Shown: positions 1-6,362, counted from the stretch's first letter. The stretch: DNA of 9,317 bases from an uncultured Prevotella sp. (GCA_946055365.1 CAMGFM010000039.1:1-9317), one strand, 5' to 3'. Notes: a model not told the origin generated them from the sequence alone. Numbers and translations: made by a program.

Positions 1-54
1 TAGAGCGCATGATTCATAATCATGAGGTCCCCAGTTCAATCCTGGGTCCCGCTA
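1..54 (+). tRNA. tRNA-Met (CAT anticodon), 3' part only
   Basis: The window opens inside a tRNA gene; the acceptor 5' strand and most of the D arm lie outside. The anticodon stem pairs 8-12 with 20-24 around the loop TTCATAA, giving anticodon CAT at 15-17. A five-base variable loop (25-29) follows, then a T arm (CCCAG 30-34, loop TTCAATC, CTGGG 42-46), the acceptor 3' strand 47-53 and discriminator A54. The 3' CCA is not fully encoded (A-CCT). The anticodon stem lacks the three stacked G-C pairs of initiator tRNA, so this is elongator tRNA-Met or the lysidine-modified tRNA-Ile2, which these bases alone cannot separate. It is followed directly by a terminator. Confidence 0.93.
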
Positions 55-60
55 CCTCAG

Positions 61-96
61 AAAGAACGGAAAGTCTACTTTCCGTTCTTTTTTTTT
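61..96 (+). terminator. Intrinsic terminator of the tRNA gene
   Basis: A 13-bp perfect stem (61-73 pairing with 78-90, arms AAAGAACGGAAAG and CTTTCCGTTCTTT) closes on a TCTA loop and runs into an uninterrupted T tract to 96. It starts seven bases after the tRNA, so it should end the tRNA transcript. The A-rich 5' arm would also give a short U tract in antisense transcription, but the plus-strand orientation is clearly stronger. Confidence 0.93.
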
Positions 97-543
97 GCGC
101 CGCAAAGACGACACACGGCACATCGCAGAGCCTCACCATAGCCCCGCCCACCCTCACACACGCCAGCCACGACCATCGCGCCGTGACAACTGCCCATTCC
201 CTCCGCACAAGCCACAGCCACGCACACGCCAAGCCACACGCGCTGCCACATCTGCCCACCGCGAGGACTGTCATGCAAGGGCGGCACCCCGCGCTAAGCA
301 AAGAGCCACTTTGCTCACACGAAAGAGCCTCTTTGCGCCTCTCAAAGAGGCATTTTGCCCCATAAAAGAGCCACTTTTGAACATCCGCCAAAAGTCGCCT
401 TCCTCCGTCAAGAGACCCACTTCTGACACCACAGACGGGCTTCATGAGCCGAGCAACCCACAAGCTAAGGCAATATAAATCAACAAAAATGTGGGAGAAA
501 CCTTTTTTTTCACCTTTTAATATGTAATGTCACCGCTTTTTGC
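97..543. other. Gene-poor spacer with C-rich, G-poor composition
   Basis: No convincing gene is visible between the tRNA terminator and the purH promoter. Open frames exist on both strands, but they are low-complexity (His/Pro/Ser/Arg-rich) and look like by-products of base composition. Over 121-240 I counted 60 C, 20 G, 30 A and 10 T on the plus strand, a strong C-over-G and A-over-T bias. Such C-rich, G-poor RNA resembles Rho-loading (rut) sequence, but that is inference. The 3' half contains a degenerate 22-nt repeat array, and 470-530 is AT-rich and leads into the purH promoter. Confidence 0.6.
300..424. repeat. Degenerate 22-nt-period repeat array A (about six units)
   Basis: Units begin with AAAG at about 300, 322, 344, 365, 391 and 410; the first four steps are 21-22 nt and the last two are less regular. 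Cores read AAAGAGCCACTTTG, AAAGAGCCTCTTTG, AAAGAGGCATTTTG, AAAGAGCCACTTTTG and then decayed forms. Each core is a dyad: the second, AAAGAG-C-CTCTTT, is a perfect palindrome about one central base. The eight or so bases between cores differ. The same motif and period recur before mrdA (4214-4344). The unit length is not a multiple of three, so it does not encode a peptide repeat. Confidence 0.75.
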
Positions 544-551
544 TACCTTTG
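544..551 (+). promoter_or_regulatory. Promoter -7 element for purH (TACCTTTG)
   Basis: TACCTTTG matches the Bacteroidetes sigma-ABfr -7 consensus TAnnTTTG. A clear -33 TTTG is not seen at the expected 19-21 nt upstream, though the DNA there (513-530) is AT-rich. Transcription would start near 557-560, giving a leader of about 135 nt. The leader has a small hairpin (TGCCAG 613-618 with CTGGCA 627-632) and ends in the A-rich stretch before the ATG at 694. Confidence 0.6.
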
Positions 552-693
552 CACTGTTTCTTCACACGCCTGCCTCCGCCCCTGCGACGGCACTCGACAC
601 GCCCCGAGACCGTGCCAGACGACAAGCTGGCAGGCAGGCACGTGCGTCAGAGCAAAAAAAACAAACAACAGTAAAAGCATACAAGAAAGAAAA

Positions 694-1287
694 ATGGCCA
701 GAACAAAGAAAATCAAGACCGCGCTTATCTCCGTTTTCCATAAGGACGGACTGGACGAACTCCTTAAAAAACTCAACGACGAAGGCGTAAAGTTTCTCTC
801 AACGGGAGGCACGCAGGACTTCATCAAGTCTCTCGGCTACGAATGTCAGTCCGTTGAAAGCGTCACTACATACCCGTCCATCCTCGGCGGACGCGTCAAG
901 ACCCTCCACCCGCTCGTTTTCGGCGGCATACTCGCACGTCGTGACAACGAGGGCGACAAGGAGCAGATGGCACAGTATGGCATACCCGAGATAGACCTCG
1001 TGATAGTGGACCTCTACCCCTTTGAGCAGACCGTGGCAAGCGGCGCGTCAGACGCCGACATCATCGAGAAGATCGACATAGGCGGCATCTCGCTCATACG
1101 TGCAGGCGCAAAGAACTTCAACGACGTTGTCATCGTGCCGAGCAAGGCAGAATATGGCGTGCTGCTTGACATTCTCAACAAGAAAGGCGCAGAGACCGAC
1201 ATCGAGGACAGAAAGATGTTTGCACAGCGTGCCTTTGGCGTGAGCAGCCACTACGACACTGCCATCCACTCTTGGTTTAGCAAGTAA
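694..1287 (+). CDS. purH: Stand-alone IMP cyclohydrolase (PurH N-terminal domain)
   Basis: This 197-aa protein should catalyse the last step of de novo purine synthesis, ring closure of FAICAR to IMP, in the cytoplasm. It matches the MGS-like N-terminal domain of PurH: STGGT at 36-40, GGRVKTLHP at 65-73, DLYPFE at 106-111, DIGG at 128-131 and RAGAKNFNDV at 136-145. By family alignment, K69, Y108, D128 and K140 correspond to the active-site Lys, Tyr, Asp and Lys of avian ATIC. Classical PurH is about 510-530 aa, with a C-terminal AICAR formyltransferase domain that is absent here. The frame stops with FGVSSHYDTAIHSWFSK, right at the usual domain boundary, and no formyltransferase remnant follows. 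It therefore looks like a natural split rather than a truncation. The formyltransferase is presumably encoded elsewhere. The ATG at 694 follows an A-rich leader; the family N-terminus (KTALISVFHKDGL) starts a few residues in, which supports this start. Confidence 0.93.
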   Translation: MARTKKIKTALISVFHKDGLDELLKKLNDEGVKFLSTGGTQDFIKSLGYECQSVESVTTYPSILGGRVKTLHPLVFGGILARRDNEGDKEQMAQYGIPEIDLVIVDLYPFEQTVASGASDADIIEKIDIGGISLIRAGAKNFNDVVIVPSKAEYGVLLDILNKKGAETDIEDRKMFAQRAFGVSSHYDTAIHSWFSK

Positions 1288-1320
1288 GGCCGCGGGCCGC
1301 CCGGCAGGCACGCGCCTGCC
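1288..1320 (+). terminator. GC-rich hairpins just after purH; possible weak terminator
   Basis: Two hairpins follow the stop codon: GGCC-gcg-GGCC (1288-1298) and a 7-bp stem GGCAGGC-ACGC-GCCTGCC (1303-1320). No T tract follows, so this is not a canonical intrinsic terminator. It could protect the purH mRNA 3' end, slow polymerase or assist Rho. The rest of the spacer to 1437 is C/A-rich and ends in an A-rich mreB leader; I see no clear promoter in it. Confidence 0.4.
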
Positions 1321-1437
1321 CATGGCTCACGCAAGACCACACGGTGCGGCAAGGGCGCAGCCCCTATCTCACCTTTACATTACACCCGACGTGGCAACAC
1401 GTCTTGACAAACACTACACATAACAACAGGATAATCT

Positions 1438-2460
1438 ATGGGATTTTTTTCTTTTGTACAGTCAATAGCCATGGATCTTGGCACAGCCAACACCATCATC
1501 ATCTCCGACGACAAGATTGTCGTTGACGAGCCGTCAGTGGTGGCCCTCGACCGCCGCACCGACAAGATGATTGCCGTAGGCTCCAAGGCAAAGATGATGT
1601 ATGAGAAAACTCACGACAACATACGCACCATCAGACCGCTGCGCGACGGTGTGATTGCCGACTTCACTGCCTGTGAGCAGATGATGCGCGGACTCATCAA
1701 GATGGTACACACGGGCAACCGTCTCTTCTCGCCCACCCTCAAGATGGTCATTGGCGTGCCTTCTGGCTCTACCGAGGTGGAGCTGCGTGCCGTGCGCGAC
1801 AGCGCGGAACACGCCAACGGACGCGAGGTCTACCTTATCTTCGAGCCTATGGCGGCTGCCATCGGCATAGGCATTGACGTGGAGGCCCCAGAGGGCAACA
1901 TGATTGTCGACATAGGCGGCGGCTCCACAGAAATAGCCGTCATATCGCTCGGCGGCATCGTCTCCAACAACTCCATACGCACCGCAGGCGATGACCTGAC
2001 AGCCGACATACAGGAGTATATGAGCCGCCAGCACAACGTGAAAGTGTCAGAGCGCATGGCAGAGCGCATCAAGATACACGTGGGCTCGGCACTTACCGAG
2101 CTGGGCGACGACGCTCCCGAGGACTTTATCGTGCATGGCCCCAACCGCATCACTGCCCTGCCCATGGAAGTGCCGGTGTGCTATCAGGAGATTGCACACT
2201 GCATCGACAAGACCGTGGCAAAGATTGAGAACGCCGTGCTTTCCGCCCTCGAGAACACACCCCCTGAGCTGTATGCCGACATCGTGAAGAACGGCATCTA
2301 CCTCAGCGGCGGCGGCGCACTGCTCAGAGGCCTTGACAAGCGTCTCACCGACAAGATCAACATCCAGTTCCACATCGCCGAAGACCCGCTGCACAGCGTG
2401 GCAAAGGGTGCAGGTGTGGCACTCAAAAACATCGACCGCTTCTCGTTCCTGATGAGATAG
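1438..2460 (+). CDS. mreB: Rod shape-determining protein MreB
   Basis: This 340-aa bacterial actin homologue has the usual family length. It forms membrane-associated filaments that orient the elongasome. Actin-fold signatures appear in order: phosphate-1 loop AMDLGTANTII (residues 11-21), FEPMAAAIGIG with the catalytic-type Glu at E136, phosphate-2 loop VDIGGGSTEIAV (157-168, with D158) and the adenosine motif LSGGGALLRGL (289-299). The N-terminal MGFFSF is hydrophobic and may dip into the membrane, as the amphipathic N-terminus does in other MreBs. The ATG at 1438 follows the A-rich stretch ACAACAGGATAATCT and gives the normal family N-terminus. mreC lies 113 nt downstream on the same strand. 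I see no disruption. Confidence 0.97.
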   Translation: MGFFSFVQSIAMDLGTANTIIISDDKIVVDEPSVVALDRRTDKMIAVGSKAKMMYEKTHDNIRTIRPLRDGVIADFTACEQMMRGLIKMVHTGNRLFSPTLKMVIGVPSGSTEVELRAVRDSAEHANGREVYLIFEPMAAAIGIGIDVEAPEGNMIVDIGGGSTEIAVISLGGIVSNNSIRTAGDDLTADIQEYMSRQHNVKVSERMAERIKIHVGSALTELGDDAPEDFIVHGPNRITALPMEVPVCYQEIAHCIDKTVAKIENAVLSALENTPPELYADIVKNGIYLSGGGALLRGLDKRLTDKINIQFHIAEDPLHSVAKGAGVALKNIDRFSFLMR

Positions 2461-2573
2461 CGGCTCTCACAGCGTTCATAACATAATGACACGACCCATT
2501 GCATGAAACCAAAGAGGCATCGCCTCGCTGCTTTCTGACAGAGGGTTGTGTCTTTTGGCTTTTCTAAAGTATC
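2461..2573 (+). other. mreB-mreC spacer with a GAGGC/GCCTC hairpin
   Basis: The 113-nt spacer contains a short hairpin, GAGGC (2514-2518), loop ATC, GCCTC (2522-2526), flanked by AAA and further on TTT. Its first half, AAAGAGGC (2511-2518), matches the core of the 22-nt repeat units seen elsewhere in the window, so it could be a single decayed unit. It is followed by a T-rich leader (TCTTTTGGCTTTTCTAAAG) before the mreC ATG. No canonical promoter is obvious. Confidence 0.4.
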
Positions 2574-3434
2574 ATGCACAACCTGCTTGTCTTCCTTTCA
2601 CGCCACAACCACTGGCTCATATTCCTGCTGCTTGAGACCCTAAGCGGCATAATGCTCTTCAGATACAACAGCTATCAGGGCAGCGTGTGGTTCTCGTCTG
2701 CCAACAAGGTGGCGGGCGTCATCTACAAATACACGTCCAGCGTGCAACAGTATTTCTCTCTCGCCGAGCTAAACAGCCAGCTCACCTCACGCAACGTGGC
2801 ACTTGAGCATCAGGTGGAGCGTCTGTCCGAGGAGCTTACCAAGGCCACACGCGACACCACGATGGCAGAAAGAATACAGCTTGACGTGATGAAAGACACG
2901 CAGACCATACCTGCCAAGGTGATAAGCGCGTCGTTTGACAAGCTCAACAACTTCATCACCATCGACAAAGGCAGTGCCGACGGCATACAAAAGGACATGG
3001 GAGTGGTGTGCGGCACCGGCGTGGTGGGCATCGTCTACCTCACCTCCGAACACTATTCGGTCATCATACCTGTGCTGAGCGGCAAGTCGGCCATCAGCTG
3101 CACCATAAGGGGCAAGGGACACTTCGGCTACCTGCACTGGAACGGCGGCTCGCCGCAGCACGCATACGTCGATGACATTCCGCGACACGCCCATTTCAAG
3201 AAAGGCGACTATGTCGTGACATCGGGCTACTCGGACGTGTTTCCGCCAGGCATACTCGTGGGGCGCATAGACAAGGTCTACAACTCCGACAACGGCATGT
3301 CCTACAGGCTCAAGGTGTCTCTCTCCACCGACTTCTCGCGTCTCAGAGACGTTTGTGTCATTAACGACCCCAACCTGAGCATCAGCAAGCAACTGATAAA
3401 TGCCGCCAAAGACTCGCTCAAGATACACGACTGA
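2574..3434 (+). CDS. mreC: Rod shape-determining protein MreC
   Basis: This 286-aa bitopic scaffold links cytoplasmic MreB to periplasmic PBP2; in the known elongasome its periplasmic domain activates PBP2. There is a short cytoplasmic N-terminus, one membrane segment at about residues 13-29 (HWLIFLLLETLSGIMLF), then a predicted coiled coil at about 61-100 (AELNSQLTSRNVALEHQVERL and on). Two beta-rich periplasmic subdomains follow, carrying the family landmarks ITIDKGSADGIQKDMGVV (128-145) and GDYVVTSGYSDVFPPGILVGRI (211-232). Length and order are normal for MreC. The ATG at 2574 places the membrane helix near the N-terminus as expected. It sits between mreB and mreD in the conserved order. 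Confidence 0.96.
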   Translation: MHNLLVFLSRHNHWLIFLLLETLSGIMLFRYNSYQGSVWFSSANKVAGVIYKYTSSVQQYFSLAELNSQLTSRNVALEHQVERLSEELTKATRDTTMAERIQLDVMKDTQTIPAKVISASFDKLNNFITIDKGSADGIQKDMGVVCGTGVVGIVYLTSEHYSVIIPVLSGKSAISCTIRGKGHFGYLHWNGGSPQHAYVDDIPRHAHFKKGDYVVTSGYSDVFPPGILVGRIDKVYNSDNGMSYRLKVSLSTDFSRLRDVCVINDPNLSISKQLINAAKDSLKIHD

Positions 3435-3601
3435 GCAGCCACACACGTGCATCACCGCCCCACGCACAGCCTCCCGCACAGCAAAAGCACGGTGTCACGC
3501 CACGCGTCACGCACGTCTCATGCCTCACGGGCAGGCCCTACAACGGGGCAACGGCAGCGGTGGCGCACCACACATTATTATATATACACACATACAGAGC
3601 T
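3435..3601 (+). other. mreC-mreD spacer, C/A-rich then AT-rich
   Basis: The 167-nt gap holds no recognisable gene. Its first 100 bases are again strongly C/A-rich and poor in T (for example 3438-3480), and the end (3573-3590) switches abruptly to ATTATTATATATACAC just before the mreD start. The AT-rich block may aid ribosome access, since Bacteroidetes leaders are typically unstructured and A/T-rich. A GTG at 3560 could extend mreD by 14 residues but gives an unnatural N-terminus. Confidence 0.45.
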
Positions 3602-4111
3602 ATGAACTTCACCATCATAAGAAACGCCATGATGTTTGTGGCACTGCTGCTCACGCAGGCAGCGGTGCTAAACCACATACACATCTTTGACTACATCACA
3701 CCCATGCTTTATGCCTATTTCATCATACGCATGAGGCGCGATGTGCCGAAATGGGCCATTCTTATATGGTGCTTTGCGCTCGGGCTATGCGCCGACATAC
3801 TTACCAATACCCCTGGCGTGGGCGCGGCATCCATGACACTGGCAGGCCTTGTGCAGCCCTATCTGCTCAAGCTGTTCGTGACGCAGGAGAGCGCGGAAGA
3901 CTTGAGGCCATCGTTTGTCACGCTCGGCACGGCCAAGTATGTGAGCTATGCCTCCACACTGACGCTTGTCTACTGCCTCACGTTCTTCACACTGGAGGCG
4001 TTCAACTTTTTCGCCTGGCAGCAATGGCTCATCGCCACATTCGGCAGCACACTGCTCTCCACGGCACTTATACTGGCGGTGGAAAACGTGAGGACTCTGG
4101 GCAAGTCATGA
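3602..4111 (+). CDS. mreD: Rod shape-determining protein MreD
   Basis: This 169-aa integral membrane protein is the small, poorly conserved partner of MreC in the elongasome. The sequence is almost entirely hydrophobic helices. It has the MreD landmarks of a first helix followed by LNHIHIFDYITPMLYAYFII (about 23-42) and, near residues 56-76, FALGLCADILTNTPGVGAAS, where the family has a conserved G(L/F)-x-x-D-x-x-x-x-x-x-G-x-x-A pattern. About five membrane segments are expected. The start chosen is the ATG at 3602, giving MNFTIIRNAMMF, a typical helix-leading N-terminus; the in-frame GTG at 3560 would add an unlikely polar stretch. Identity rests partly on its place between mreC and mrdA. Confidence 0.93.
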   Translation: MNFTIIRNAMMFVALLLTQAAVLNHIHIFDYITPMLYAYFIIRMRRDVPKWAILIWCFALGLCADILTNTPGVGAASMTLAGLVQPYLLKLFVTQESAEDLRPSFVTLGTAKYVSYASTLTLVYCLTFFTLEAFNFFAWQQWLIATFGSTLLSTALILAVENVRTLGKS

Positions 4112-4150
4112 CGCATGTAACGCCATGCACGGCAGACACCACGAGAGCGA

Positions 4151-4190
4151 CTCATCGCAAGACGTGAGACCTCATCGCAAGACGTGAGAC
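4151..4190 (+). repeat. Perfect 20-nt tandem duplication
   Basis: CTCATCGCAAGACGTGAGAC occurs twice back to back (4151-4170 and 4171-4190) with no mismatch, 40 nt after the mreD stop. Within each copy CTCA-(T)-CG and CGTGAG can pair around CAAGA, so each unit can form a 6-bp hairpin with one bulged T. The exact identity suggests a recent duplication or conserved function. It lies 23 nt upstream of repeat array B. Confidence 0.9.
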
Positions 4191-4213
4191 CGACGATTGC
4201 TGAAGCATATACA

Positions 4214-4344
4214 AAAGAGGCTCTTTGGCATGGCGAAAGTGGCACTCTGCTGTCACAAAGAGGCACTTTAACATGACAAAAGTGGCTCTTTGGCATGACG
4301 CAAGCGGCACTCTGCTTTTAGAAAAGCCACTTTGCCTCTGTCAC
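4214..4344. repeat. Regular 22-nt-period repeat array B (six units)
   Basis: Six units start at 4214, 4236, 4257, 4279, 4301 and 4323, a period of 22 nt with one step of 21. Cores are AAAGAGGCTCTTTG, AAAGTGGCACTCTG, AAAGAGGCACTTTA, AAAGTGGCTCTTTG, CAAGCGGCACTCTG and AAAGCCACTTTG. The consensus is close to AAAGWGGCWCTTTG and is a near-perfect dyad. Linkers are partly conserved: GGCATGGCG, AACATGACA and GGCATGACG. The array lies between mreD and mrdA and shares its core with array A at 300-424. It encodes no plausible protein, and no cas genes are nearby; units and linkers are both too short for CRISPR. Confidence 0.85.
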
Positions 4345-4505
4345 GACCGCATTGCACACTGCCCATAAGGTGAAAAAGCAGACCAAAAGCCCTGACTTAT
4401 GCAGGCACAATCTGTTATACTGACGCAGGATATAGGGTTGTGCCACTCACTTGGCACGACGGCAATAATTGCAAATTGCAAATTGTATATTATAAACAGT
4501 AAACC
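4345..4505 (+). promoter_or_regulatory. mrdA leader: hairpin and AT-rich heptad repeat
   Basis: Downstream of array B, GTTGTGCCA (4437-4445) pairs with TGGCACGAC (4452-4460) around CTCACT as a 9-bp stem with one G-T wobble. Next comes GCAAT-A-ATTGC (4462-4472), then ATTGCAA twice plus ATTG (4468-4485, period 7) and the AT-rich TATATTATAAACAGTAAACC before the ATG. No exact TAnnTTTG promoter element is seen. The hairpin has no T tract, so it may be an operator or leader structure. A separate promoter for mrdA-rodA in this 394-nt gap is plausible but not shown. Confidence 0.4.
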
Positions 4506-6362
4506 ATGAGCGACTACAATCTCGAAAAACGACGCTACATACTCAGCGGCGTGGCTGTGGCAGTCGTCACCATATATATCATAAGGCTGTTCACGCTGCA
4601 GCTGATGAGCGACGACTACAAGAAAAACGCCGACAGCAACGCCTTTCTCAAGAAGATAGAATATCCGTCGCGCGGCGCCATCTACGACCGCAACGGCTCG
4701 CTACTCGTCTACAACCAGCCTGCCTATGACATAATGGTGGTAATGAACGAGGAAAAGGGGCGCATCGACACCGCAGACTTCTGCAACACGCTCGGGATAA
4801 CAAAGGAGTTTTTTGAAAAAAGGATGGACGACATCAAGGATCGCTCCAAAAACCCCGGCTATTCAAGGTTTACGCAACAGCTTTTCATGAGCCAGCTGAG
4901 CAACGAGGAGTTCAGCGCGTTTCAGGAGAAGCTCTACAGGTTTCCGGGATTCTACATCCAACGCCGCAGCATAAGGCAATACAAGGCCGAAGTGGCGGCA
5001 CAGGTCATAGGAGACGTGGCTGAGGTGTCGCCTGCCGACCTCGAGAACGACGGCTATTACATACCAGGCGACTATATAGGCAAGCTCGGCATAGAAAAAT
5101 ACTATGAAAAGGAGCTGAGAGGCGAAAAAGGTGTGCAGATACTCCTGCGCGACGCACGCGGACGCATACAGGGCAAATACATGAACGGCGCATACGACCG
5201 CAAGCCTGTGGCTGGCAAGGATGTCACGCTCTCCATCGACCTCAAGCTACAGCAGCTTGGCGAGCGTCTGATGGAAGGCAAGATAGGCTCAATAGTGGCT
5301 CTCGACCCTGCCACGGGCGAGGTGCTGTGCATGGTGAGCGCACCGAGCTACAACCCGCGCATCATGGCGGGCAGGGCGCGCGCCAAAAATCACCGTCTGC
5401 TGACGCAAGACCTGTGGAAACCTCTGCTCAACCGCTCCATAATGGGCATGTATCCGCCCGGCTCCACGTTCAAGACATCGCAGGCTCTCACCTTTCTCAC
5501 CGAGGGCATAGTCACTCCCACAACGGCTTATCCATGTAGCCGAGGCTTCTACTGCCGCGGCCTGCACGTGGGATGCCACTCCCACGGCGCGCCGATAGCC
5601 GTGGTGGATGCCATCTCCACATCCTGCAACGCCTACTTCTGCTGGGGACTCTACTACATGATGGGCAACCGCAGCAAATACAAGTCGGCGTTTGAGGCAA
5701 TGAACCTCTGGCGCGACTATATGGTCTCCATGGGCTTTGGCTATCCGCTCGGCATAGATCTGCCGGGCGAAAAACGTGGCATGATACCCAACGCCGAGTT
5801 TTATGACCGCAACTACAAGGGCTCATGGAACGGACTCACCATCGTGTCAATATCCATCGGACAGGGAGAGGTGACGCTCACGCCCTTGCAGATAGCCAAT
5901 CTCGGGGCCACCATCGCCAACCGAGGACATTACTACACGCCGCACGTGGTGCGCAAGGTGCAGGACACTCCGCTCGACGATGCTTTCAGGGAGAAGCATT
6001 ACACCAAGGCCTCGCGCCAATCCTATGACTATGTGGTGGCAGGCATGCGCTCCTCTGCACTCAAAGGCACGTGCAGACTGCTCTCAAAACTGCCTTTCGA
6101 GGCGTGCGGCAAGACCGGCACGGCACAAAACCGCGGCAGAGACCACTCGGTGTTCATGGGCTTCGCGCCAATGGACAATCCCAAGATTGCCATTGCCGTA
6201 TATGTGGAAAACGGAGGATGGGGCGCAGACTACGGAGTGCCTATCGGCAGCCTCATGATGGAACAATACATCACTGGCACGCTATCACCAGAGTCGCAGA
6301 CACGCGCCGAGGCCATGCAACAACGGCACATTGGCTACGGTCCGCGCTACGTGACAAAATAA
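4506..6362 (+). CDS. mrdA: Penicillin-binding protein 2 (elongasome transpeptidase)
   Basis: This 618-aa class B PBP cross-links new peptidoglycan during side-wall growth, paired with RodA; it is the target of beta-lactams such as mecillinam. There is a short cytoplasmic tail, one membrane anchor at about 11-29, and the non-catalytic pedestal domain with YPSRGAIYDRNG (53-64). The transpeptidase domain has all three motifs: SxxK as S320-T-F-K323 within MGMYPPGSTFK, SxN as S373-C-N375, and KTG at 536-538 within ACGKTGTAQN. A Cys/His cluster (C344, C350, H354, C357, H358, H360, C374) precedes and includes the SxN motif and may bind zinc. Length is normal for PBP2. The ATG at 4506 follows TATATTATAAACAGTAAACC, and the N-terminus fits the family. 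rodA follows after 170 nt. Confidence 0.97.
   Translation: MSDYNLEKRRYILSGVAVAVVTIYIIRLFTLQLMSDDYKKNADSNAFLKKIEYPSRGAIYDRNGSLLVYNQPAYDIMVVMNEEKGRIDTADFCNTLGITKEFFEKRMDDIKDRSKNPGYSRFTQQLFMSQLSNEEFSAFQEKLYRFPGFYIQRRSIRQYKAEVAAQVIGDVAEVSPADLENDGYYIPGDYIGKLGIEKYYEKELRGEKGVQILLRDARGRIQGKYMNGAYDRKPVAGKDVTLSIDLKLQQLGERLMEGKIGSIVALDPATGEVLCMVSAPSYNPRIMAGRARAKNHRLLTQDLWKPLLNRSIMGMYPPGSTFKTSQALTFLTEGIVTPTTAYPCSRGFYCRGLHVGCHSHGAPIAVVDAISTSCNAYFCWGLYYMMGNRSKYKSAFEAMNLWRDYMVSMGFGYPLGIDLPGEKRGMIPNAEFYDRNYKGSWNGLTIVSISIGQGEVTLTPLQIANLGATIANRGHYYTPHVVRKVQDTPLDDAFREKHYTKASRQSYDYVVAGMRSSALKGTCRLLSKLPFEACGKTGTAQNRGRDHSVFMGFAPMDNPKIAIAVYVENGGWGADYGVPIGSLMMEQYITGTLSPESQTRAEAMQQRHIGYGPRYVTK

Noticed and set aside
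1..54. Initiator tRNA-fMet
   Set aside because: The anticodon stem (CATGA/TCATG) lacks the three consecutive G-C pairs that mark initiator tRNA.
20..463. Minus-strand open frame of 147 codons over the tRNA-purH spacer
   Set aside because: It runs antisense through the tRNA terminator and repeat array, has low-complexity Trp/Cys/Arg-rich composition, no recognisable domain and no promoter or leader.
9..478. Plus-strand open frames of 118 and 127 codons from the tRNA into the repeat array
   Set aside because: They begin inside the tRNA or just after the terminator, and their His/Pro/Arg-rich sequence reflects the C/A-rich DNA. The apparent peptide repeats come from the 22-nt array, which shifts frame from unit to unit.
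2787..3479. 230-codon minus-strand open frame opposite mreC
   Set aside because: It is a mirror frame of a GC-rich gene with strong family identity on the other strand; the antisense product shows no domain-like features.
3560..3601. GTG start extending MreD by 14 residues
   Set aside because: The ATG at 3602 has an AT-rich leader and starts directly before the first membrane helix; the extension lies in spacer sequence.
4214..4344. CRISPR array
   Set aside because: The 22-nt unit has no distinct long repeat and unique 30-nt spacer, the units are degenerate, and no cas genes are present.
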